Translations under genes and position numbers: made by a program | The notes under the pieces: model-generated | Databases searched by the model: none | What the model saw: only the letters and a program-made list of their open reading frames with translations | What the model was told of the DNA's origin: nothing | Part shown: positions 19,360 to 26,768 of the stretch, in pieces | Layout: every line of letters begins with the position of its first letter | Numbering within the stretch: the first letter of the stretch is position 1 | From: Sphingobacterium puteale | GTDB taxonomy: Bacteria; Bacteroidota; Bacteroidia; Sphingobacteriales; Sphingobacteriaceae | NCBI RefSeq assembly: GCF_003627955.1 | Contig: NZ_RBWS01000005.1 | Location: forward strand, 186,001-250,000 | Direction of reading: 5' to 3' | Length of the DNA stretch: 64,000 nucleotides

Positions 19360-19382
19360 GTTTTCCCTATAATTGATTAACT

Positions 19383-19390
19383 CAAATTTA
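19383..19390 (-). promoter_or_regulatory. Candidate -7 element for the fructan operon
   Basis: On the minus strand the bases read TAAATTTG, a perfect match to the Bacteroidota -7 consensus TAnnTTTG, 23 nt before the sugar-porter ATG (19359). A second TAAATTTG lies in the opposite orientation at 19411-19418, so the two form a 9-bp inverted repeat around an 18-nt spacer. No clear -33 TTG is visible. Confidence 0.4.
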
Positions 19391-19565
19391 ACCCAGGATT
19401 CATGCTAACTTAAATTTGGACACAGCAAAAACATATATTTATGTAACATTTTAAAAAACACAATAAACCTTTATATATCAATAATTTACAATAAAACAAT
19501 CTTTTAAAACTGTTAGTTTTTAGACATATCCTTTAGAAAATGATACATATTTATCTCAATCCACT

Positions 19566-19586
19566 TTAGTGTAATGAATACACTAA
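19566..19586. promoter_or_regulatory. Palindromic candidate operator between sugar porter and hybrid regulator
   Basis: Perfect 8-bp inverted repeat TTAGTGTA / TACACTAA around the pentamer ATGAA, in the 291-nt divergent intergenic region. Its symmetry suits a dimeric regulator with an AraC-type DNA-binding domain, such as the adjacent hybrid two-component protein. The rest of the region is A/T-rich and shows no ORF. A weak -7-like TATATTCG (19622-19629) lies 21 nt before the regulator ATG. Confidence 0.45.
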
Positions 19587-19650
19587 CCATATACTGATTA
19601 TCTAAAAAAAGCGAAATGATGTATATTCGGATTGTAAAGGGAAAAAAATC

Positions 19651-22401
19651 ATGGGAAGACACACCGTTTATAGCCTATTGATCCTATTCCTTTTTTTGGG
19701 TTGTCAATCAGTAAGCCAAAAAAAGAAGCGGATCATCGCTTTTTCGCAATGCATTGGGAACGATGCCTGGAGGCAGACTATGCTCGAGGAAATGAAACGC
19801 GAACTCTCTTTTAATCCCGACATTGAATTCTTATACCGGGATGCCCATGGCAATAATGCACTGCAAATTGACCAGATACGCGAACTTGCCAAAGCAGATA
19901 TAGACTTGTTGATCGTTTCACCCAATGAGGCCGAGCCGCTTACTCCCATCGTTGATTCCATATACCAGCTTCATATCCCTGTGATCGTAACCGACCGCAA
20001 AACCTCCTCGGGTCAATATAATGCATACGTAGGGGCAGACAACCTGGCCATTGGTAAACTTGCAGGTCAATATAGTCAAACTGTCCTTCCAGGCAAAGGC
20101 AAAGTCGGATTAGTGACCGGACTATCGGGGACATCGGCTTCCATCGAGCGCGAAAAGGGTTTTAAACAAAGTATTTTGGCAGCATCTGGCATGCAAATAA
20201 GCAGTATTATCCACGGGGGATGGGAAAAAAATACTGCCTATGCCGAAACGCGAAAGCACATCAGTCAGATGGCGCAATGCGATGTCATTTTTACTTTCAA
20301 TGACCAAATGGCCATGGGCGTAAAAAAAGCCCTGGACGAAGCGCAGTCCAAAAAAGATATTAAAATCATCGGTGTAGATGCGCTGCCCGGACCAGGCAAT
20401 GGTTTGGAACAGATTATGCAAGGCCATATGTATGCTTCCATGCTGTACCCCACAGGCGGCACTGAAGCAATCCGAATAGCGCTAGCGATTATCAACAATC
20501 AGCCTTATAAACGCGAGAACATCCTTGCTACCTCCGTTATTGACAAAACAAATGCAGAACTACTCGCACTGCAATCCCATAAGATCCAACAGCAACAAAT
20601 AGATATCGACAAAAGACAGGAATTTATTACCGAACAGAACCGTATTTATCAGAATCAAAAGTCTGTACTCAATGTCCTTGTTGTCAGTCTGGTGCTCGCA
20701 GTCGTTTTTGGCGGTGTTTCAGTCATTGTCATCAAAAGCAATTGGGAGAAGAACAAACATCTCGAAATCAAAAATGGCGAAATCTTGTCCCAGCAGCAAC
20801 AAATCGTTGAGATGAACAGTCAGATTCAGCAGGCAGCGGAAATTAAAAACAATTTTTTTACCAACATCTCCCACGAGTTCAAAACTCCCCTCACCCTTAT
20901 CCTGGCGCCGATAGAGGATCTCGAAACACGGAAGGATCTTGCCGACGATATCAAAGATCAATTGTCACGTGTCAAACGAAGTGCGAAAAAATTGCAACGC
21001 CTGGTAAGCGATCTCATCGATATCCATCGCATCAGCAAAGCAAAGATCAAGCTTCAAGTTTCAGCAGTACAGATTGACCCTTTTATACAACAGGTAATCA
21101 ACAGCTTCAAGCCGCTGCTCAAAAAAAACAGAATATCCGTCAGCTACGTTAACAAAAGTATATTAAAAGAAGTATGGATTGACGAATACCTGATGGAACA
21201 GGTGCTATCCAACCTCCTTTCCAATGCCATAAAACATACCGCAGCCAGTGGAAGAATTGAAATCTCATTGGAAGAAAATAGCTTCAAAGATTACTTCTAC
21301 TTACGCGTATTGGACAATGGTTTAGGAATTGCTCCTATTGATATAGAGCATATTTTTGATCCTTTCTATCAAGGGACCGGTAGCAGGAATGGCTCTGGGA
21401 TTGGTCTTGCTTACGCCAAACAGATTGTCGAGCTACATCATGGCCAGATCACGGCCAGCAGCAAATTAGGCCATGGTTCGATCTTTACACTACGGATGCC
21501 CATCGGCAATGCTCATTACGAGCAGGAAGAGCTCCTGAAAGATGAATCTGGCATAAAGCCCGTATTCAAGCAGCAAGAACATCTGGAGCCTGAGGTCAAG
21601 TCCCCCGAAAAGAATCTTTCCTTTCATTCTGATAAATCAAAAAGCATTCTGATTGTCGAAGATAATGATGAAATCAGAGACTACCTCAGATCTATCTTAG
21701 AAAGCAACTACAATTTATTGTTGGCCAGAGATTCGCGTCAAGCCAATAATTTTATGAAAACGCACTTCCCCGATTTGGTACTCACCGATATTATGCTACC
21801 TGACGGCAGCGGCCTAGATATCCTCAAAGATGTTAAAACCTTCTATCAGACCGCTCATATTCCAGTCATTCTGTTGAGTGCACTTGCCAACGAAGAGACT
21901 ATCCTTGAGGGAAGCCTTTTAAAAGCAGATGACTATATTACCAAACCATTCAATGCAGCCCTCCTTAAGGTGCGGATTGCCAATATCCTACAATCGAGGC
22001 ATCAGCTGAAAGAAAAATATAGCAGCACTGTGGAGCAATTTGATACTTCACAGTCTGATAGCATTAACGAGAGCGACAGACGCTTTCTCAATAGTTTTTC
22101 GACGATTGTTGAATCAAAGCTGGCTGATTCAAGGCTGAGCGTCGACGATATTGCCAGCGAACTTCACTTATCGCGCGTGCAGCTCTATCGAAAGGTTAAA
22201 CAGTTGCTCGACTGTAGCATCAGCGAATATATTGTAGAAAGGAGGCTCAAAAAAGCCAAAAGCCTGATGGCAGATGGCCTCCATATCAATGAGATTTTCA
22301 GCAGTGTCGGTTTTTCATCGGCTTCCTATTTTGCTTCAGCATTTAAAAAGAGATATGGACAGTCGCCAAGCACTTTTAAAAAAGAGCTGGACCGAAAATA
22401 A
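19651..22401 (+). CDS. Hybrid two-component system regulator with periplasmic sugar-binding sensor (fructose-type HTCS)
   Basis: 916-aa single-polypeptide sensor and activator. Order: signal/lipobox-like N-terminus (LFLFLGC), periplasmic LacI-type sugar-binding domain about 27-310 (IIAFSQCIGNDAWRQTM, VTDRKTSSGQYNAYVG, IFTFNDQMAMGVKKAL), membrane helix about 339-361, HisKA with phospho-acceptor His408 (NISHEFKTPL), HATPase with NLLSNAIKHT, DNGLGIAP and GSGIGLAYAKQIV, receiver domain with Asp713 (DLVLTDIMLPDGSG) and an AraC-type helix-turn-helix about 825-912. This architecture matches the Bacteroides fructose sensor controlling the levan PUL. Divergent from the fructan operon it should control. 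All catalytic residues look intact. Confidence 0.95.
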   Translation: MGRHTVYSLLILFLFLGCQSVSQKKKRIIAFSQCIGNDAWRQTMLEEMKRELSFNPDIEFLYRDAHGNNALQIDQIRELAKADIDLLIVSPNEAEPLTPIVDSIYQLHIPVIVTDRKTSSGQYNAYVGADNLAIGKLAGQYSQTVLPGKGKVGLVTGLSGTSASIEREKGFKQSILAASGMQISSIIHGGWEKNTAYAETRKHISQMAQCDVIFTFNDQMAMGVKKALDEAQSKKDIKIIGVDALPGPGNGLEQIMQGHMYASMLYPTGGTEAIRIALAIINNQPYKRENILATSVIDKTNAELLALQSHKIQQQQIDIDKRQEFITEQNRIYQNQKSVLNVLVVSLVLAVVFGGVSVIVIKSNWEKNKHLEIKNGEILSQQQQIVEMNSQIQQAAEIKNNFFTNISHEFKTPLTLILAPIEDLETRKDLADDIKDQLSRVKRSAKKLQRLVSDLIDIHRISKAKIKLQVSAVQIDPFIQQVINSFKPLLKKNRISVSYVNKSILKEVWIDEYLMEQVLSNLLSNAIKHTAASGRIEISLEENSFKDYFYLRVLDNGLGIAPIDIEHIFDPFYQGTGSRNGSGIGLAYAKQIVELHHGQITASSKLGHGSIFTLRMPIGNAHYEQEELLKDESGIKPVFKQQEHLEPEVKSPEKNLSFHSDKSKSILIVEDNDEIRDYLRSILESNYNLLLARDSRQANNFMKTHFPDLVLTDIMLPDGSGLDILKDVKTFYQTAHIPVILLSALANEETILEGSLLKADDYITKPFNAALLKVRIANILQSRHQLKEKYSSTVEQFDTSQSDSINESDRRFLNSFSTIVESKLADSRLSVDDIASELHLSRVQLYRKVKQLLDCSISEYIVERRLKKAKSLMADGLHINEIFSSVGFSSASYFASAFKKRYGQSPSTFKKELDRK

Positions 22402-22611
22402 TAGCAACAAATGCCGTAAACTAAAAAAAATAGGATCGGCAGCAGCTTCGAAAGACCTAGGTATCGGGAGATTCGCGTTTATCCAGAACGGTTTTCATTA
22501 TGAAATGAAGTTAAAGACCACAGATCAGCGCTTTTATGGAATCGATTGTTTAATCCCTATAAAATGGAATTTATGTTGCTTACCTTCGTCAGAATCTTTG
22601 TGAAAAGACTT

Positions 22612-22854
22612 TTATGATTTCCTAGTGCGCCTCCGATGGGCTTTGGCCGCTAAAGGCCGAATACTTGCATACAAATTTTTATAATTAACAATGGACTGTT
22701 CGACCTGTCGTATCGCACAGAGTAATTCTCCAAATCTATCTTCCAGTTCCTCTTTGCGTTTGAGCCATTCCTGTGGGTCAGTCTCTCCTTCAAGCAACCT
22801 ATCGATACATTCTATCAGCAATTTATGCTGCTTTTTATCTATTCCGGTAGCCAA
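22612..22854 (-). CDS. Small hypothetical protein, charged and helical
   Basis: 80-aa ORF with a TTG start (no ATG available). The product is highly charged, probably helical (LLEGETDPQEWLKRKEELED), and ends in a basic tail (HRRRTRKS). Not recognised. It lies 72 nt downstream of the stop of the decayed TonB-receptor remnant on the same strand, so it could be a survivor of that operon. The weak start and lack of recognised homology make it uncertain whether it is expressed. Confidence 0.35.
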   Translation of the reverse strand: MATGIDKKQHKLLIECIDRLLEGETDPQEWLKRKEELEDRFGELLCAIRQVEQSIVNYKNLYASIRPLAAKAHRRRTRKS

Positions 22855-22926
22855 ATTTTCTTTTTATTTAAACAAGATAGACATCTGGGGCAAGAAAACC
22901 CAGGATGCCTCATCCTGTGACATGAT

Positions 22927-23479
22927 CTAAAATGAATAGCGCAAGCCGAGCTGTACCTGGGCCCGCGAATTAAAATAATCAATACTATACGGGGTTCCGG
23001 GGTTCCGGAATTCAAATACAGGCCAATTTCCCTCATTCTGCTGTGGTGAAAAAAGCGTCGGTGTCAATCCCACCGAACTGGTGGAATTGAATGTATTCGG
23101 CGAAAAGTACTGTACTCCCCATTTTCTGGAAAGTAAGTTGGTCAGATTCATCACGTCAGCCGAAAATGTCAGGGTGTGTCGCTTGTAGCCGAACGGTCAC
23201 ATCGCCTTGCTTCACATTGACGTATAACTCCTTACGCTGATATCCTAGCGAGGTAAAAACCAGTACTCCATTTTGTCCGGAAATTCCGATAGCGAAATTT
23301 CCATTTGCATCCGTTGACGTCGAATTCCTGGTATCCTTGACACTCACCGAAATTCCAGCCAAAGCCTGTCCTGTACTTCCGTCCAGTACCCGCCCACGGA
23401 TCGTAGTGGTCTGAATCCAACGTTTCGTCTTTTTTTCATTACTTGGTTTCATAACACGCATGACTTGATGAAAATTCAT
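22927..23479 (-). pseudogene. TonB-dependent receptor remnant: SusC-type N-terminal domain joined out of frame to a receptor C-terminus
   Basis: Two pieces of outer-membrane receptor are joined. From the ATG at 23479 the frame encodes a carboxypeptidase-regulatory-like domain (TTIRGRVLDGSTGQALAG, LVFTSLGYQRKELYV, VTVRLQA) and stops at 23156. In another frame, from about 23178, follow the last about 80 residues of a barrel (LTFSADVMNLTNLLSRKWG to AQVQLGLRYSF, stop 22927). Intact receptors are about 1000 aa, so the plug and nearly all of the barrel are missing. The C-terminal piece looks like the Oar-like TonB-receptor type rather than SusC, suggesting that a deletion joined two neighbouring genes. 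Signal peptide and STN domain are missing as well (MNFHQVMRVMK runs directly into PSNEKKTKRW). Confidence 0.8.
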
Positions 23480-24437
23480 ACTTTTGTCTTGTAGTTATAG
23501 TAAATGTTAAAAATTGACGACACACGCTCCCTTCCACCAGCGTTGTACAGTCAAAAGGTTCATTGGCATAAGCGTTGACATTGAAGGTGGTTCCCAGCAC
23601 CTGGATTACCTGTTTATCGGTCTCCACAAAAAATGGTACACGTTCCTTATTTTCGTTACTGATTTTGGCTATTTCGAAGTACACTTCACCGGTCATTTTT
23701 ACCCGACGTTCTTTTTTTTCAAATTCCACAGGGTAGGTCAATGAAGAAGCCGCATTGAGCCAGGCCTTGCTTCCATCGGGCAATGTGACACGGTATTGTC
23801 CGCCATTGGGTGTGCTAATACTATTATAAGATTGCGGGGATGCATTCCTATTTGAAGCGGCATAGACAATTTCACCCTCCGCTGTCTTTTGGACCTTCAC
23901 GCCGCCTTGATCCACAATGTTTCCATTGGCTGCATCTGACAAAGAGATCGTGGATCCATCCGCCAATTTCAAGATGGCTTTTTCACTTCCGGGGACGATT
24001 TCCTTTTTTAAGTCAGCAATCTGATTTTCTTTAAAATCATCGCGTTGCATTAGCGACCAAATCAATCCGGCCAACATAGCGAATAGAAGTGCCGCCGCAA
24101 CATATCGTATTGTTCTCTTTCCAATAGCAACAATCTTTGATTTTATCGGAGGCTGTGTTTCTTCTGCTTGGACCATGGGTTGTACGGGTCCTATTCTTTC
24201 CTTCAACCGCAGCTGCCATTCGGAAATCTTCGCTGCATCGATAGGTTCGACTTCTTCGGGCCGATCCCATATAAATGTTGTTTCTGTCTCCATCAGCCGA
24301 TGAAGAACAGCAGTATGATCAGGATCTGCGAGAAAATCCGCAACAAGTTTCTTCTCTGCTCGTGTACATTTTCCCTGAAGATACCGCTTCAACAGCTCAT
24401 TTGTAATCATTTGTTCGCCCATTATTTGCTCCTTCAT
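23439..24437 (-). pseudogene. Truncated FecR-family anti-sigma factor
   Basis: 332-aa frame with normal FecR content up to about residue 305: N-terminal cytoplasmic part, membrane helix (YVAAALLFAMLAGLIW, about 111-126), SISTPNGGQYRVTLPDGSK, AWLNAASSLTYPVEF and VLGTTFNVNAYANE. After TTLVEGSV the frame changes abruptly to CRQFLTF and about 25 unrelated residues, because the DNA continues into what looks like the leader of the following SusC gene, overlapping its start by 41 nt. The C-terminal about 100 residues present in the intact FecR at 5485-6759 (AWKDG, RWYNV) are missing. The N-terminal anti-sigma part may still fold and bind the sigma factor. Confidence 0.8.
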
Positions 24438-24532
24438 TACTGTAGGCGCAGAAATAACTGCCTACCACCTACCGTGATCAATAAAAAAAGAGCGAAAATC
24501 ACAACAAACTGATAATCAACAAAAAAAACTCA

Positions 24533-25114
24533 CTACACAAGCTGATTAAGGAGGAGGATAACAATCGGCAAGATGCCTTTTCGAAAATGTTTGAGTGCGG
24601 AGGAAATATAATTTTCGATCGTATTGATGGAAAGATTGGTCTTCTGTGCTATTTCTTTGTAGCTGAAGCCACCTTCCCGACTGAGTACAAAGACTTCTTT
24701 GCGCTGCGGGCTGAGTTCTGCGAGAAGCTGTTTATACTGATCTTCTCCTTCCCGGCAAATAATGGCATAATCAGCCATGTGCTGTTCGACAACATCATCT
24801 TCAGCATATTGTTCAATTGTCGAAACAATATGCTGACTTTGCTTCCGCATGTGACTGATGACAGCATTGCGGGCAGCACGGTGCAGATAAGCCGATACGT
24901 TTACGGGGATTTCGAGCTGCTGCCGTTTCTTCCAGAGCCAGAACAAAACATCGAGTGCAATTTCTTCTGCTAGAAAAGTATCGTTTAGATAATACTTACA
25001 GACAGCATAAAGCTTGGGCGAGTAACGGGCCACCAATTCATTATAAGCTTTCAGGTCTTCATAAAGACAACAGCTTTCCAATAATTCACGATCTGATGCG
25101 CTATGATAATTCAC
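24533..25114 (-). CDS. ECF sigma factor of the decayed locus
   Basis: 193-aa RpoE-like sigma factor with intact region 2 (AYNELVARYSPKLYAVCKYYL..FLAEEIALDVLFWLWKKR) and region 4 helix-turn-helix (LSPQRKEVFVLSREGGFSYKEIAQKTNLS). Start is GTG at 25114, preceded closely by CCAGGGG, which could serve as a ribosome-binding site; no ATG fits. It precedes the truncated FecR gene by 95 nt. It is the only full-length member of this cassette, so it has lost its cognate receptor and probably normal control, unless the FecR stump still binds it. Confidence 0.9.
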   Translation of the reverse strand: MNYHSASDRELLESCCLYEDLKAYNELVARYSPKLYAVCKYYLNDTFLAEEIALDVLFWLWKKRQQLEIPVNVSAYLHRAARNAVISHMRKQSQHIVSTIEQYAEDDVVEQHMADYAIICREGEDQYKQLLAELSPQRKEVFVLSREGGFSYKEIAQKTNLSINTIENYISSALKHFRKGILPIVILLLNQLV

Positions 25115-25523
25115 CCCTGGTTAATAATTTCAATCGTATATAATGCTATATCTGTCCATGTCTGTCTTCAGGAGCGAGTCGTCCCCAAGAATCTTTTCAT
25201 CCACCCGAAGTTGGCTCATCTCTGTTATGGAGCTGATCGACAGGTGTACATATTCCATGACTAAATTCATAAAGAAATATGTGGGTAGTGTTTGTTTAGT
25301 ATTATGTTTCTGTTAAGTCAAATGCTCCCCCATTTTACTACTGAACATATCCATTCGCTGGGTCATCATCCGGCTCAGTGGCGATCTTTAACTGCTTGCT
25401 TTAGATCGTCGAATACACTTATTTTCATCCTTCTTTTGGTTCTTCTATGTATATTAATGCTTTTGTTAATGGACTATTAATGGTATCCGTTGATATTGGG
25501 AGTTACAAACAATATAAATCTTT
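25115..25523. other. 409-nt intergenic region upstream of the decayed sigma gene and of the GH71/99 gene
   Basis: Divergent upstream region. It holds one short minus-strand frame (25130-25270, listed separately) and a plus-strand frame of 62 codons (25292-25480) rich in hydrophobic codons with no recognisable protein. A single TTTCTGTTAAG (25307-25317) resembles one unit of the repeat array at 39017-39049. No clear promoter consensus was found. Confidence 0.4.
25130..25270 (-). CDS. Possible small ORF upstream of the sigma factor (46 aa)
   Basis: ATG at 25270, TGA ending at 25130, 15 nt before the GTG start of the ECF sigma gene on the same strand. The product is acidic and unremarkable (MNLVMEYVHL, KILGDDSLLKTDMDRYS). 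Not recognised. It may be a leader peptide, a remnant or chance; only position and the uninterrupted frame support it. Confidence 0.2.
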   Translation of the reverse strand: MNLVMEYVHLSISSITEMSQLRVDEKILGDDSLLKTDMDRYSIIYD

Positions 25524-26765
25524 ATGCTAGTTAAAACGCTCAAACTTTATGTGCTCGGCATGCTATTGCTACCAACAAACATGTTATTGGCTCAAAAGCA
25601 ATACGATTCCTACAAGGGTCTGGTCATGGCCGGTTACCAAGGCTGGTTTAATAGTCCACGAGACGGTGCTGACCGCGGGTGGTACCATTATCGGGGAAAA
25701 AATGGTTTTCAGCCCGGATCAACGAATATCGACTTTTGGCCTGATGTTAGCGCCTACCAGAAGACCTACGACAGTCCCTTTATGACCAAGGCGGGCAAAC
25801 CCGCAAAATTGTACAGCGCTCATGATTATTCTTCCGTCAATCTTCATTTTAAATGGATGAAGCAGTATGGTATTGACGGGGTTTTTATGCAACGTTTTGT
25901 TGGCGAAATCGCCAATCCAAGTGGGTTAAATCATTTCAACAAGGTGCTGCAATCTGCAATTGAGTCGGCCAATGAATCGGACCGCGCAGTCTGTATCATG
26001 TATGATCTCAGTGGCATCAAGGACGGTGACGAGAAGATTCTCATGGATGATGTGGCTGCACTGGAGAAGAAATGGGAATTAAAACGACGCAGTAAAGCGC
26101 ATACCTACCTGTTCCATCAAGGCAAACCACTGATTGCCGTGTGGGGCGTAGGTTTCAACGATGGCCGCAAGTATAACCTCAAAACAGCCGAACGCATTGT
26201 CAATTACCTCAAACAAAATGGCTATAGTGTGCTATTGGGTGTTCCGAGCTACTGGCGCGAACTTCGCCAGGACACCGAATCTGATCCCTTCTTACACAGC
26301 TTGATCAAAAAGTCCGACATCATTATGCCCTGGTTTGTCGGCCGTTATAATCAAGCCGGATTTGACCAGTTCAAACCTTTGATTCGAGCCGACATGGACT
26401 GGTGCAAAAAAAACAAGGTAGACTATGTTCCGCTCTGCTTTCCGGGTTTTTCATGGACCAATATGACCGGAAGTTCTCGCGCCTTTGTACCACGTGACTC
26501 GGGCAACTTTTATTGGAAACAGCTACAGCACAATCTTTCTATTGGTGCCGAAATGCTCTATATTGCCATGTTTGACGAGGTCGATGAAGGTACGGCCATA
26601 TTCAAAACCCTGCATCAAAAAGATGTTCCGCTCAATGGAGAAGGTTCATTTATCGGAATTGAAGATAATTTACCCAATGATCATTATCTTTGGTTAACGG
26701 GACAAGCTGGCAAATACCTGAAGGCTAAAACCGCAGCACCCGTTACGCAACCAAAAAGAAACTAA
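25524..26765 (+). CDS. GH71/GH99-like glycoside hydrolase
   Basis: 413-aa exported protein of the GH71/99-like (beta/alpha)8 group often annotated as xylosidase/arabinosidase. Signal peptide 1-24 (NMLLA-Q). Family stretches: GLVMAGYQGWFNSPRDGADRG at the start of the fold, FKWMKQYGIDGVFMQRF near 110, VPSYWRELRQD near 240 and MFDEVDEGTAIF near 350. In the last one Glu352 and Glu355 are three residues apart, the spacing of the catalytic pair in GH99 endo-alpha-mannosidases. The stop lies 3 nt before the GH95 gene, so both are one operon. Alpha-mannan or N-glycan activity would fit the GH92 gene nearby but is inferred. Confidence 0.82.
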   Translation: MLVKTLKLYVLGMLLLPTNMLLAQKQYDSYKGLVMAGYQGWFNSPRDGADRGWYHYRGKNGFQPGSTNIDFWPDVSAYQKTYDSPFMTKAGKPAKLYSAHDYSSVNLHFKWMKQYGIDGVFMQRFVGEIANPSGLNHFNKVLQSAIESANESDRAVCIMYDLSGIKDGDEKILMDDVAALEKKWELKRRSKAHTYLFHQGKPLIAVWGVGFNDGRKYNLKTAERIVNYLKQNGYSVLLGVPSYWRELRQDTESDPFLHSLIKKSDIIMPWFVGRYNQAGFDQFKPLIRADMDWCKKNKVDYVPLCFPGFSWTNMTGSSRAFVPRDSGNFYWKQLQHNLSIGAEMLYIAMFDEVDEGTAIFKTLHQKDVPLNGEGSFIGIEDNLPNDHYLWLTGQAGKYLKAKTAAPVTQPKRN

Positions 26766-26768
26766 AAG

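Noticed and set aside
22274..22603. Plus-strand frame of 109 codons overlapping the end of the hybrid regulator
   Set aside because: Mostly an out-of-frame shadow of the AraC-type domain; the non-overlapping tail has no recognisable protein character.
25307..25317. TTTCTGTTAAG as a further site of the SARP-like regulator
   Set aside because: Single unit without an 11-bp partner; too short to be convincing alone.
25292..25480. 62-codon plus-strand frame with a hydrophobic C-terminus
   Set aside because: Hydrophobicity comes from a T-rich stretch; no start context, no recognisable family, and it lies where promoters are expected.
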